The position numbers and the translations under genes are program-made. From NCBI GenBank assembly GCA_963457665.1, contig OY735212.1, positions 3,072,897 to 3,136,896 of the forward strand: DNA of 64,000 nt. Reading direction: 5' to 3'. Position 1 is the stretch's first letter. The number at the start of each line of letters is the position of its first letter. Positions 35,526-47,904 of the stretch are shown here, in pieces. Source of the DNA: Thysanoteuthis rhombus (Eukaryota > Mollusca > Cephalopoda > Oegopsida > Thysanoteuthidae). The notes under the pieces were generated by a model. That model had not been told where the DNA came from. It saw only the letters and a list, made by a program, of their open reading frames with translations, and searched no databases.

Positions 35526-36319
35526 GAGGGCACATGAAAAGAGTGACCAAATCACTGAAAATGGCAGCCTAATTCTTTATTCGGATAGGACACAGCAAGT
35601 AATATAATACGTAAATTGCTTAGGAACGCAGAAATTGAACATGACTGGGTGGAAAAGGGTTCCCACTGGGAACTGTGCAAACTATTATGATATGACCATT
35701 GCAACGAATGATAAATGCACTTAAACTAGACTTTTCTTCAACATCAGTTAATTCTGTCATTGAGCCAATTTCAGTACAGTTGGGGTGGAATTAAATTATT
35801 GATAAAATTTTGTAATAATTACATTCTCGGACATGACCCTTTCTTGTTTAGTTTTGTTTTGTTTTTGTTTTTCTCATACGCAGTTCCATAGGTTTGTTAC
35901 TCTTGCAGGAGAGAAATTCTTTCCAACACCAGCGAAAACCAGGTGTAGTCCTAGAGAATAAAAAAAAACATAATATCCAATGGGACTTTGAAATTTTGAC
36001 AAGGCACCTAATTAGAGGACCTAACTAAATCCTTGGAGACAAAGGGAAAAAGTCACATTTTTCATGTATTCAAATCAATGAACAGAGCTAAATTGAAGGG
36101 ATTTAAAAAAACTAGAATATATCTGGACTTTTTTCCACGGAAGTAAAATATTGTAGACAATGAAGATAATACTTGTACCCATCATTTCTGGCGTACAGCA
36201 TTGCTTATAAATAAGTACACCTCAACCACTTCCTTCTTTAAGATTTCTTAAATTGAAACAGATATTATCAGGTATTATTTATTACGAAACTGTACAGCTT
36301 TGGAAATAGGTAACTAGAA

Positions 36320-36990
36320 TATGTTGGAATATATCACCTTTTCTCAAGTAGATGATTGAAGGCAACATGTTTTCTTTCGGTATTTTTAACGTAATCACCA
36401 GCATTCATGATTCCGTCGATGAAATGCAGCTCATTAGTTCTATTGCAGCCATTACAACCCAAAACCATGACATTTCCCCCTCCTTGCTTAACAGTTTAGT
36501 CTAAACACTTGTCCTTTTATACCTGACATTGACGCCTGCTAACTCGTTTGATGTCATCAGACACAAATAGATTGATTTCTGTTTCATCTGGCAATAGTAC
36601 GGTGTCCTAAATCTGCTAATTTTCATCTTGATTTTCCTTGGCAAAATTTAAACGAGCCTGTTTGTGACCTATGTCAGTAGCAGTTCTCTGCTCGGACGTT
36701 GACCATGTAAGCCTATCTTGCTGAGAGCGTGTTTGATTGTTGCAATCGAAACATTCAGGCACACTTTTTTTTTACTTCATTAGCAAAAACTGACAGCCAA
36801 TTTCCGAGGGTCGTCATCGAACAATCTCTTGATACAGCGAATTGACCTTGGGGTAAACTTGCAAGGTCAACCTAGCCACTACTTTATTTTTGCACAATTT
36901 GGGCAAGAGAGTTTTTGCTTAACACCAGTCTAATAGCTATTTCTTGTAAGCTGTTTCCCTATTTGTGTCAATTAATAATACATTCCTTCA
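36320..36990 (-). mobile_element. Tc1-like transposase remnant, copy A
   Basis: The minus strand gives, across frameshifts, ALSKIGLHGQ and then a YYCQMKQKSIYLC region. This corresponds to the WSDET.I.LF motif before the first catalytic Asp region of Tc1-like transposases. Shared with copies B (45880-46320) and C (59280-60230) at the same place in the duplication units, so it pre-dates the unit duplications. Confidence 0.6.
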
Positions 36991-37539
36991 AATCAGGTGA
37001 GATTTCTTTTTTGCGTAGGGTTCTTTATAAAATCAGCGTCAGTAAACTTGAAACCATGTCTTGATAAGAACTATTTAAACATTGTATTCTCTATTTATAT
37101 CAAAATTTATTTACTCCACAAGAAAAAAAAAGGTTTGGAAATACACTTACTATATAGAATGAAATACAGCTTATTCGTGGGAGTCAACAATCTTTTTGGG
37201 TCGTACTAAATTTATATCTTATCAACAGAGTCCCAATGCTGTAGTGTTTGGTAATAGACAATACCTAATAATATCTGTTTTTGATTGAATGATGTTCCAC
37301 TAAAAATAATTCTGGTATTATTGGTTTAGAATAAAATTAACTTTAACAAAGAAATGGTATGAGTTTACTCATTGATACAGCGTGCTAAATGTGTCCAACA
37401 ACGCACTCAAAAAGATGATGATTATGATGATGACCAGAGAGCAGAGTATTGATAAGACTACCTTGACCAAAACTTTGTTAACAAGATTGGGGCATTTATT
37501 AAGTTAAGTTTTCCCATTATCATTAAAATTGTAGATTTC

Positions 37540-38620
37540 TGCTTGGAATTGAAAAATCGTGTGAAAACCTTTGAGCTCTACATATATCTGCCGACTAAAA
37601 CATGTATAGTTATTCAAGAACCAATGAATTCTTCAAAGGCGTATTCAGCTGCAGCCCCGTTGTTGAAGACCCTCCTTTACAGGAAGTGGTCAGAATGCTT
37701 GAAAAAGTGGTATAAATCGGAAGGAAGTCAGCTAAGTAAGCTGAGAGAGGTAAAGTTCCATAACCAGTTTCGTTCAATTTCGGTTGACTCTTTCGCCTGA
37801 CATGCAAACTTTTTGGGGCGTTACTTTCAGGATTATTCGCAGGACATGAGGAGTTGTTTGCTTTTCAATTTTAGTGCAAATGTTGAATAACTGTTGAAAG
37901 GTCAAAGCTTGCTTCCCCTTCAAGCTCTTGATTTGGTTTGCGTGTATCAGCCTCAATATTCATAGAATGGCGTTCCTATCTTTGAGGCTCTCCGTTTCGG
38001 AGAGAAAATTAATACCAATGTTGAGCTAGACGTTCGTTGACGATCCACTGGTTTAATACTATGTTGATATTACCAGTAGATTACATCTCAATTTACTTTT
38101 TCCATCTTCGTTTTGACAGCCTCAAATAAACCTGAATAAATAGTGCAAAAAAAACTTCAGTTCACATGAAAAGAGAAAAATTCACGGTTTAAATTGGTAT
38201 GTTACATTAGCATTGTTAAGCATTGTTAAATGATAATTTATTCCAAAAATAGACATCGAAGTTATTTTTGCAACAACCTAGAATCAAATAATAATTGTTT
38301 TTTTTTCCAGTGACTGAGCTTTCACAAAAAACACAATCTTATTCCACGCCCCGAAAGTAACGTTATTATCTAACACAGAAATTAGTATGAGCAATTAGAA
38401 AGATGGTATGTACATAACGGCTTAGTTTAGCACAAAAGTGTCGGGAAAGACAAAGGAACCTTGTAAGCGTTGGCAGGGAGGGTTGATGTCACCAGTTTGT
38501 AAAGTCAATTTTTTTTTTTTTGTCATTTTACAACTATCGATTATATTATTGGAGCAAATCTCAATAAGAAAAAGAGAAATATATAATAGGCATAAAGGTT
38601 ATTTTGTACCAATCTAATAT
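37540..38620 (-). mobile_element. Mariner remnant upstream of gene 2
   Basis: The minus strand shows NQWIVNERLAQHW near 38050, equal to the NERTAQHWFPKF of the gene 1 mariner. ITR-like ends 'ttttgcaacaacctag' (38265) and 'ttttgtaccaatctaa' (38595) flank a local tandem duplication of about 330 bp (38220-38345 and 38550-38700 share 'actg.gctttcacaaa' and 'acgcccc'). Confidence 0.6.
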
Positions 38621-39155
38621 CAAATAATGGATATTAGTTTTTCAATGACTGGCCTTTCACAAAGAGAAAAACACAATTTTATTAAACGCCCCAAGAGTAA
38701 CGTTAATAGATGAAATATTTGAATTATAGAAAAAAATGAAAACAATTGAAAAGATATGTACACGACGGCCTTGTTTGACACAAAAGGGCCCGGAACGACA
38801 AAAGAACAGTTGGCAGGGGTGAGGGTATTCAAAATCAATACTTTAAATAATTTTGGTGGACAAAGACACATGCCATCTGTGTTGCATGACCAGTTTGTTA
38901 AGTTAGATATCTTATTGTTATTCTACAACTATCGATCATATTCTTGGAGCAGATTCTAATAGAAAAGGAAAAATATCAACATATATCTGATGATGACACC
39001 AGATTGTGAAGCTAAATATGAAATCCAATTTAAATTTGAAAACCAATGAAATTACTTTACAGCTATCAAAAATAAATAGTTGATCAATAAAAGAAGAGTA
39101 AGGACAATTAAAAAGATGACATCAGATTGAAAAAATTGATATTTCATTCTTTCAA

Positions 39156-39251
39156 AGTTGTCAACAAAAGAAAGTACTTTACAGCTGTCGAATATAACCT
39201 TGACAAGTGCAACTCTATGCAAATGCATGTTGGAGTAGATCTATATAAAAA
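39156..39251 (+). promoter_or_regulatory. Gene 2 core promoter: E-box, octamer, TATA
   Basis: ACAGCTGT (39181-39188), ATGCAAAT (39217-39224) and TATATAAAAA (from 39242), same spacing as gene 1. Confidence 0.75.
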
Positions 39252-39352
39252 GGGGAACTTATCAAATTTTATCAGTTTTCCTCATTGACGTGAGAAACAA
39301 AAGTTGTTTTCCTTTCATCTGAGTCCGATAATTCCAAAGAAGAAAGACAACC

Positions 39353-39446
39353 ATGAAAATCTTCGTTGCCTGTATTGTCCTTGCATTGGCGATCAACGTC
39401 TCAATTGGTTGCTACACGAGTCTTCCATCAATTGCTGAATATAAAT
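39353..39446 (+). CDS. Gene 2, exon 1
   Basis: Signal peptide and CYTSLPSIAEYK. Donor GTAAGT at 39447. Confidence 0.87.
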
Positions 39447-41452
39447 GTAAGTACATTTCTCATTGGATTTTCCTATTCCAGATCGATTCTGATATTTCCA
39501 TGTTTCCATGTAGTTAACCATTTGTCAATCCCATGAATCAGTCCTTCAATAGATGGACCTTCATTCTGTTTGTCAGTTCTATCCGCCCATCCATCTATAT
39601 AAAAAGCTATATGAATCTTTAAATCTATAATTCAATAGGTGCACACATATGCACACATTAATTCGGGGTATGTACAGAAAGTTCCGATCATTCTGAATAT
39701 CTCGAGAACTGGTGGTTAGGTTCAGATATAATTCGTCAGTCAACCAGAGATTATCCCATTGCGCATACATGAACTGGCAATGAAAAGCTATTAAGTAAGC
39801 ATTTTTACTGTGTGGCTTCCATATTGACCATGATTGATTGAGTAAAGTCTTTCATATTTGGTGTAGAGTCTTTAGCAAAGCACTCAGTTTCTCCAGAAGC
39901 TGAAATCACCTTGAAATGAATTGCAATTTGGGGAAAGAATTGTTAGAGAATGATTCGTTCATTGCTGCATCATCTTTGATATTGACGAAGAACGTTCAAT
40001 CATTTATCAGAAAAGAAACATTTACTCAGAAGAAAGTCATATGTAATTAGCTTTTATAAAAACATTATTATAATGAAAATGATTTTTTTTTTACTAAAAC
40101 AGGATATATAAGAGATGGATTCAATCCTTCTGTACTGGCACAAGAATAAAAAGAGTTTCTGTTGGATTTTGAACTCGTCTAACCGATTCCATTGTATTAC
40201 ACATAGGATTACACATTATATAACAACTGAAATTATGTACATTTTGACAAAAATAACTTCTTGAATTATACTTATCTACTAAATATTTATAAGAAAATGT
40301 GCCTAAGACATCCATCCTACCTACATACATATCCTTCGTGTGGGACTAGGCTGTAATAACTGTGACCAACAAAACACCATTAAACCAATTTCTTTCAGAC
40401 TTATCTCTGAGAATATCGGAACTATCGTGACAATAATGAAAAGTTTGCTGCTTTCATTTGTTCCGTAATTGACTTTTATGGTAACCTTACCCATAACCCT
40501 AAACCCAAACCCTGACACTGAACACTAACTGAAACTGATATCTTCTCAGCTGTATTTGATGAAATACAGATTTAATTGCACGTCTTACCTGCTTTCATAT
40601 CTTATGTAATTGACTTCTATCTTTTCTACTTAAATGTATTGAGATGTATCAGTTCTATTGTTTAGAAGCACAAAATACTTTACGCTGATTTAATGTATTA
40701 GGTATTCATTGTGGCGTAGTCAATGCCACTTCAATATATTATTGTGTCATTCTTTTGTTTTCAGGGTCGAATGAGACGTTCCAGTATTGTGAATATCAAG
40801 GGAGACAATTCATGACAGGAAGTGAATGGATTGATGCCGAGAACTGCATGAATTGTACCTGCAGCGATAAGGGATTATCCTGCTGTGGGTGAGTATGACA
40901 TTTCCTTTTTTCATTCATCAGATGAATTATTACAAACCATTATTATTTATTTTTATTACTTTTTTAATCATTTTAACTTTTTAGTTTCTTGTCATCACAA
41001 ATTTAAATCAACCATTACAAGCACCTTTTGAAGATATACGTGTGTGAATGAAATGAAAGATATTTTGCTTTTTGCTTGCTTTGTGTTATACCTTCAAAAA
41101 TTAGTTGCGTCTAAAAAGAAGTCGGACTTTTCCCACCTATGAGACACCATTGAGCGTCCTATCACAGTATTTTGGAGTCAATGTGGCTAGAAAGAATGGT
41201 GTATTTCTTAATGCACTTGTATGTGAGGAGATAAAAGATTTAAGAGTTCCGAATTTGAAATCAACTTTTTGGATGTTTAGCAAAAATATGATCTTTATTG
41301 CATTCACTTCTTGAGCAGAGATCATCTTGCTTCACTATGTTAGAGTGACAAATACAGATTTTGAGCTTAGCTTAGTCAATCCCGATTGTGAGGCAAAGAG
41401 TGAGGATCGGATTCATTACGCTAGAAATATGTATTGTGTCATTTGAAGTATA

Positions 41453-41505
<53 letters not shown>

Positions 41506-41538
41506 TATATACATAATATGAAGAATTAATTCAACACC

Positions 41539-41589
<51 letters not shown>

Positions 41590-42265
41590 CAACAAGCTGA
41601 AATTCAGTGACGCCATGTACAAATAACAGTGACACAGTGACGTACGCTAAAGCTGATGACGAATTCACTCCAATTTCAAAAGTCCACGTCAGTTCGACTT
41701 ATTTTGCTAAAGTTAGCAAATCCAGTTGATAGGAACAACTGATAAATAAGTTGAAATGGGACACATGCTATGTTGTATGGAGAATTGAATTCTGTTCTCT
41801 TTACATTTTAGATTTTCTTTTCTATCTTTTTTTTTCATTGCTCGCTTCTTCCCACGAAATTTTTGTTTTTTATATATTCTCTCTATCTCCCTCTCCTCTG
41901 TCAGTCTGTCTTTGCATCCTGTCTTTTTTCCTCATTTCTTTCTTTCTTCCTTCCTTTTAATATGTCTGTCTTCTCCAAAACACAAAGCCCATCCCATGCA
42001 GGAACATCCTATAGTCATCATTACTTCCTAACACTTTGACTTCGTTGACTAGGGATATTTCATGTCGAATTGGACCTACTGGAAAACACGAAACAGCTTT
42101 TATCTAACACAAATCAACGAAGATTCATTCTTTCATTTTTTTTTCTTTATTCACAGAATTGGTTATTATGCTGGTATTATGAACGTCCCAGGTTGTGTTG
42201 TTGTTCCGGATCACTGCAAAGCAGTTCTTTTGAACAAGAACAAAACTGCTTTGTGCCACGAATAA
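39353..42265 (+). CDS. Beta-microseminoprotein-like secreted protein, gene 2
   Basis: Exons 39353-39446, 40765-40888 and 42157-42265 encode 108 aa with the same exon lengths and phases as gene 1. The signal peptide is nearly identical (Ala16 to Val). All ten cysteines are at the same positions, with the core CMNCTCSDKGLSCC. By my count exon 1 differs from gene 1 at 2 of 31 residues, exon 2 at 18 of 42 and exon 3 at 11 of 36. The mature chain is acidic (about -3, against about +4 for gene 1) and has three N-glycosylation sequons (Asn34, Asn61, Asn101), where gene 1 has none. AATAAA is at 42313. It is probably secreted and co-expressed with gene 1. The ligand or receptor is unknown. Confidence 0.88.
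39447..40764 (+). other. Gene 2 intron 1
   Basis: 1.3 kb, phase 1. It carries one copy of the intron-start block, not the two seen in genes 1 and 4. It keeps 'aatatctcgagaactggt', which in gene 4 belongs to the second copy, so it looks like a collapse by recombination between the two. From about 40230 on it is nearly identical to gene 3. Confidence 0.6.
40765..40888 (+). CDS. Gene 2, exon 2
   Basis: Acceptor TTTTCAG, donor GTGAGT at 40889. Encodes SNETFQYCEYQG through the Cys71-Cys72 pair. Confidence 0.87.
41459..41590. repeat. (TA)n and (AAT)n microsatellites in gene 2 intron 2
   Basis: TA run 41459-41515 and AAT run 41539-41590. The AAT run is at the same place as 49889-49951 in gene 3, with 'caacaccaataat' in front of both. 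Confidence 0.85.
42157..42265 (+). CDS. Gene 2, exon 3
   Basis: Acceptor TTCACAG. IGYYAGIMNVPGC to CKAVLLNKNKTALCHE, then TAA (42263-42265). Confidence 0.87.
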
Positions 42266-44790
42266 AATGAAATACCTTTTTCTCCTTTTCATGTCTCTGA
42301 TTCAAAGCTTTTAATAAAGTGAATTACAACAATGACACAATTCATCAGTTGTTTTGTTCCATTTCTCACTCAAGCATCCGGTTAATGGAAAAGTTTTTTG
42401 TACATGTCTGCATGTATGTTGAATCTACATTTTTTAGACCCTAAAGCTTGAGCTGTTTATGGGACTTCTCCCCGCAATCAGTGACAATATGACAACATCC
42501 AACAAGGTCCAAAGGGTCCTGCTGCCCTTGCAAAGACCACGATGCTCAAAGCGCGGAGAGTGACGTTGATGGTGTAGAGTCCTTCATGTGGCCATGCAGT
42601 AGTCCCACTTCCTACCAGCAACGAAGTCTGGGTAACTACGATTAAAATTCTTCAATGATGCTTGGGTGAGTAACCGGCTAGTTATTTACTTTTTGCTTTG
42701 AAATTCGGTGCATTCCCAAAGGTTACTCTGATATGCATACACAACAATGACAGTAAAATATAATTTCATGCATTTTGTGGTAATGTAGTTGTTAACATTT
42801 ATTACGAAAATTGGATTCTCATAATATGAGGACTATAGTGTGATGTCGAGACTCATGAGTCATCAAAAGGTTGAGAAACTTGATATACATGCATTACTGA
42901 ATGATGAAATGAAACATAGCAAATACCACAGTCAATGTAATCTTAGACACATATGAAAATACATACTGCATGAAGCCAATCTGACGAAATACTCCTTCTT
43001 CTGTTCTTCTATCAACGTATTCATGTAGAGTTTTGTCATATGAGATCTTATTCACAATGTAATTTTTTAGAGACAATATGCATAAAAAATATAGGCACTC
43101 TTCAGTTATGGGAAAACGAAATTTGTTCCTGATAAAAGATTGATTTGAGAACTCCCTTCCTGCATCACAGCTCGCGTCAGGCACAGCTGAAACGCAAAAG
43201 TAGTATTGGGAAACACTTTAATCGGATGTTGCTCACATATAACCAGAAGAAATTTTCCTTGGTTTGATAAGTAATAAAAGTATCATTTTTTAGCCCTTTA
43301 CCTCGACTGGATCGGGCTGTATGTGTGGCATGTACAGAGCAAGGTAATCAGAAAAAAGGAGGCAAAATTTTAATCTTAAGTATGTAGATATTTGAATCAG
43401 CGGACGTTTAGATCCAAGGAAAAACCATTCAAATATGAACAACCCTGTCAGAAGAGGAGTTACCGAGAAAAAATAACATACGGAAAGGGTGAACGAAATG
43501 AAGGTGCCTGCGTAGACATGCCATCATCCCTCTTATTTGAGCTTTGATATCTATGAAACTCTTCAAACCAAGCCAAGCAAGCGAGATTTCCGTTATGGTT
43601 CTAAGATTAGGTCAGTAGATATCTGGACAGGTACGATCCATGAGGTTCATATGGTTGCCTGTGGTGAGTACCTATACGCAATGATGAGAGACGGGTGAAT
43701 CAACAACCTGTGACGATGCATTGAGGAGGTAAGACATTAGGCATATGAGGGATATTAGAAGTGAGCAAAATCTTCTCCGACAAGTAAGAACCAAAAAGAC
43801 CTGAATTTCTATTTCTCATTGAGAATGCCTGTAAATTCGCGCCAAATTTGTCAGGATTAACCCACATGTATAAGGAGAATTGAAATAGGCTCAACTGAAA
43901 TAATTACTCTTCCATGTTTTTTACTCGAGAGGAGGAATGGAAAGGGGGCATTAAAGATACCAAATACTAAGCTACTGTCAAAATCCCATGAATGAAAAAT
44001 ACAGAAAAAGGAACACAAATATTCTTGTTAACCTTCTCATTGACGAATAACTAGATTCATAATATACCATGTGAATGCAGAAAGTATATAAAGGAGAAAC
44101 ACGTCGTCCTCTTGGAATCAGATGCGAAGAATACAAAAAGGCCATATCCGAAGAAAGAGTACAAAAATCTAGTGTTGTTGACTACATTTGAGGTGGAAAA
44201 TATGGACATTACATCCTCTGGGAGGAAATCTAAATAAAATGCTGAAAACATCGCTGGAGACCAAGAAAACTCTTAGGGGCGGCGTACATAAAATACCGAC
44301 TAATTGTATGTCAGATAAGCTGGTGCATAAGAAGTAAGGGTTACATTCTAAATCGAACCTTTCATCAAAAACTTGACATTTACAAAAATTAATTTGTTTA
44401 GGACAATCTCCGATGTCATATCAATACGTACAGAAAGTCCCGTGGGGGTATGTTGTGTGTCCCCTCAGTTACGCAATCAGATGAGGACAGACAAATATTT
44501 GATGATTTATAGGATAATATTATCCTTAGCTTAATGATTCGTATTTTTCGTCGAAATCCACTCCACAGAATGATCACCGGTTTTACAGATAGTCTTCAAT
44601 ACAATATGTTACAGCAACGATGTAAATCGGCATTTCTTCAATAATATTTATTATTCATAATTTTATTTTCAAATGTTTTCATTGATTCTCCTTTAAGCGT
44701 TGTGAAGAATCATCCCTTAAGTGGAATTTAACATAATGATGCATTGATACATTCGGACCATTTTCCTTTGTCTTGTCTTTGCACAACACT
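42266..44790 (+). other. Gene 2 downstream flank, no gene
   Basis: AATAAA at 42313-42318. Then blocks shared with gene 3 downstream DNA (42470-42680 with 50990-51210; 42830-43230 with 51355-51660) and with the DNA before gene 4 (43560-43960 with 57910-58180; 44340-44580 with 58240-58480). Short open frames here show no domain. Confidence 0.6.
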
Positions 44791-45879
44791 AGCCTCGTAG
44801 TTAGTGGCTAAGATCCCGTAAACACCACAATCTCAAAAGGTCGAATTAACATAAAGCTGAAAAAACGAAAATTGAAATCCTTAACGCTGCAATTTCCTTT
44901 GAAAAAATAGACTAAACTTGTCTGCTCACTCAGGAAGGAACTTTCACGTAACTAATGACTTTGAGGCGGGGGAGGGGTAATCACTTGAAAAATTCGAAAA
45001 AAGGGGTTATCAATAAATAAGTGACAATTCTTGACTTTTGTTAAGAAGTGAGCACGAAAAGGCTAAAATCTAAAAAAACAAACAAACCAAAAAACACCAT
45101 CTCGAAAGAACGAAATCCCATTAAGCTAAATTCCTCAATGGCGAAATCTTTTTGAATTTCAACATTCAGGATTTTATCTTCAGAGCTTATCACCGAAGCT
45201 TTTTCAAGAGATAAAGAAAAGGAAAGAAGATTTGCAAATACAAATATGCATATGATTGCGCAGAGAACATCTAGTGAGTGTAATTGAATCCCTTATAATG
45301 GTAGTCTAATACAACAATAACGTCCTGTAAGATAGATTGACATGACTGGGTGTAAAAGGAGATCCACTGGCAATAGCGCAAACGATTGTGATTTGAGCTT
45401 TGTAGCCAATAATATATGCAACTAATACAGACCTTTTTATAGTAGTTGATTTTGTCATTGAGCCGATTCCAGTTCAGCTAGGATGGGATTAAACTAATAA
45501 AGAAATTGGTTGTTGAATTCGTTGGGAAGAATTGTCAGATAATGCATGTCGTTGTTTCATCGGTTAACGGTGGGAAATTGAAAGGAATCGGGGAGCTATA
45601 AAATATCTGGACTACTCTCACAGAATTCAAATATTGTCATAAAGCTGACACTTGTACCCATCATTACTGGCGTATGGTATCACCCATAAATATGTACAAC
45701 CATACTATTTTTATAATAAGACGTTAATTTTCTTCTAGACCAAACATACCAGGATTTTATTTTGTTCAGGGACATTATGCAATTGAAACAGATATTATTG
45801 GGTATTGTTTATTATCGAATGCTTCAACTTTGAAATTAGGTGACCAAAAATACTAATACATAGAAGTTCAGAAAATGAA

Positions 45880-46320
45880 TACACCCCTGTGAGTTTTGCA
45901 CAAACATACGCTGGATTACTTTTAAACTCTGACTTTTGTCTTGTTGGTTTGTCGCCATTTCTCTACCTTTAAGTATATTTCCAAAATGCTCAGTTGGATA
46001 AAATAACCCGGAGTCTTCTGATCATTGTCATGTTGGAACACATCACCTTTTCCCAAGCATCTGATTGAAGGCAATATGTTTTCTTTCAGTATTTTTATCG
46101 TAATCATCAGCATTCATGATTCCGTCGATGAAATGCAACTCATCAGCTCTGTTACAGCCAATACAACCCCAAAATATGACATTTTCCTCCACCTTGCTTA
46201 GCAGTTTAGTTTAAACTAACTTATTTGTGTTTTGATATCAGTAGCAGTTTTTATCACTTAATAATAAATTCTTTCGTATCAAAAGAGAATTCTATCCGAC
46301 GTCGAGACATTTCTGAAATC
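45880..46320 (-). mobile_element. Tc1-like transposase remnant, copy B
   Basis: The minus frame reads ILPSIRCLGKGDVFQHDNDQK, split here as ILPSIRCLGK then GDVFQHDND, matching the LLPSI....FQ.DNDPKHT block that carries the second catalytic Asp of Tc1-like transposases. It is truncated relative to copies A and C. Confidence 0.75.
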
Positions 46321-46879
46321 AACGTCTGCAAACTGAAAACTATGTCTTTATAAAAATAATTGTTCAAACGTTACGTGCTCCGTTTGTATTCAAATTCATT
46401 CAAATCTCCTACAAGAAAGAATCAAGTTTGATTTGGAAATATACTTACTATGTATAATCAAGAGAAATTATTTCCTGAAGGATTCACTTATCTTCTGACC
46501 GTACAATACTTGTATGTTTTAAACAGTCTCAATGCTATCAAGTTTGATAATAAATAATACTTAATAGTATCTGTTTTTTATTGTCTGATGCTCTACTACG
46601 AATAATAAAATCCTAATATGTCTGTTATGTTTGGTTTAGAAGAGAATTAGTGTTTATCAAAAAAAAAAAAAAGATCGTACTGGTATACTTATTCACGAGA
46701 GATGTGTAAGTTTTGTTAATAACATACTCTAAAAGCAGCATGATGATGATGATTATGATGTTGATGATGTTGATGATAAGAGAGTTAAAGTGTTAATCTC
46801 AACCACATCTTCGTAAACAAGGATGGCTGCTTTTATCAAAATCTCACATGAATAATTGCAGGTTTTGAAAACCTTCAAA

Positions 46880-47290
46880 ATCGACATAATTCTCAACAAG
46901 AAACAATTTTAGAATTTCTGGGGTCATGCAACCAATGATTTCTTCGAGGGCGTTTCCAGCTGCTGTCCAGTTTTTTGAAACCTCTAGATTTTGGAACCAA
47001 TGTTCGGCTCAACGTCTGTTGACAGCCTCCCTGGCCAAATAGTTGGTTGATTTTGTGGAAAGTTTACATCCCATTTTGAGCTCATGAAACAAAGTTGCTC
47101 GAATCTGCTTTTTGTTTTTCATCTTTGATTTGACAGCTTTGAATAAAACAAAATAAACAATTTTTTTAAAGTTCAGTTTCCGAGATTAGTGTGCAATGCA
47201 TGGTTTACTTGAGAGTAGTTATATAATAGTTTATGCTTAAAATAGGTATAAAAGTTATTTTTGCGCGAACCCTACATTAAATACTGGATA
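46880..47290 (-). mobile_element. Mariner remnant upstream of gene 3
   Basis: The minus strand reads AEHWFQNLE near 46990, the HWF..F end of helix-turn-helix 1. A degraded end 'ttttgcgcgaaccctac' is at 47254. Same place in the unit as for genes 2 and 4. Confidence 0.55.
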
Positions 47291-47807
47291 TTGATTTTCC
47301 AGTGACTGACCCTTAACAAAAAAAAACATTCTTATTTCACGCCCCCAAAGTAACCTTATTATAGACAACATTTGAATAATAGGAGGAATGTAAGAACTAC
47401 TAAAAAATATGGTATCTGCATGACGGCCTGATTTAGAACAAAGGCCTCAGAAAGACAAAGGAACCCAGTAACTGTTGGGGTAGGGTACTCAAAATCAATG
47501 ATATAGATAATTTTGTTGGACAAAAACTCATGCCATCTGTGTTATGTCACCAGTTTGTAATTTTAAATATCCCATCATTGTGTTACAACTATCGATCATA
47601 TTCTTGAAGCATATACTTTTGAACAAGAAGAAATATCGACGTATATCTGATGATGAAACCAGATAGTGAAACTAAATATCCCATTCTTCTAAAGTTGCAA
47701 ACCAATGAAATTACTTTACAGCTATCAAATAGTTGATCAATAAAAGAAGAGTAAGGACAATTAAAAAGATGATATCAGATTGAAAAAATTGATATTTCAT
47801 TCTTCTA

Positions 47808-47904
47808 AAGTTGTCAACAAAAGAAAGTACTTTACAGCTGTCGAATTTAACCTTGACAAGTGCAACTCTATGCAAGTGCATGTTGGAGTAGATCTATATA
47901 AAAA
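47808..47904 (+). promoter_or_regulatory. Gene 3 promoter with mutated octamer
   Basis: ACAGCTGT (47834-47841) and TATATAAAAA (47895-47904) are kept. The octamer is ATGCAAGT (47870-47877), with a change at the seventh base. Confidence 0.7.

Larger units (their letters stand above)
34020..44790 (+). repeat. Tandem duplication unit containing gene 2
   Basis: Starts with the 'taaaggctaaaatcctgaaa'-type block that also starts the units at 44790 and 58600. Order in each unit: this block, a 'catgactgggt' block, a Tc1-like remnant, a mariner remnant, the promoter, the gene and the 3' flank. The unit is about 10.8 kb here. Confidence 0.65.

Noticed and set aside
40480..40520. Telomere-like 'ccctaaacccaaaccctga' stretch in intron 1 of gene 2 (also 48890 and 63780)
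   Set aside because: Only a few imperfect units, inherited with the intron in each paralogue. It is not an interstitial telomere array.
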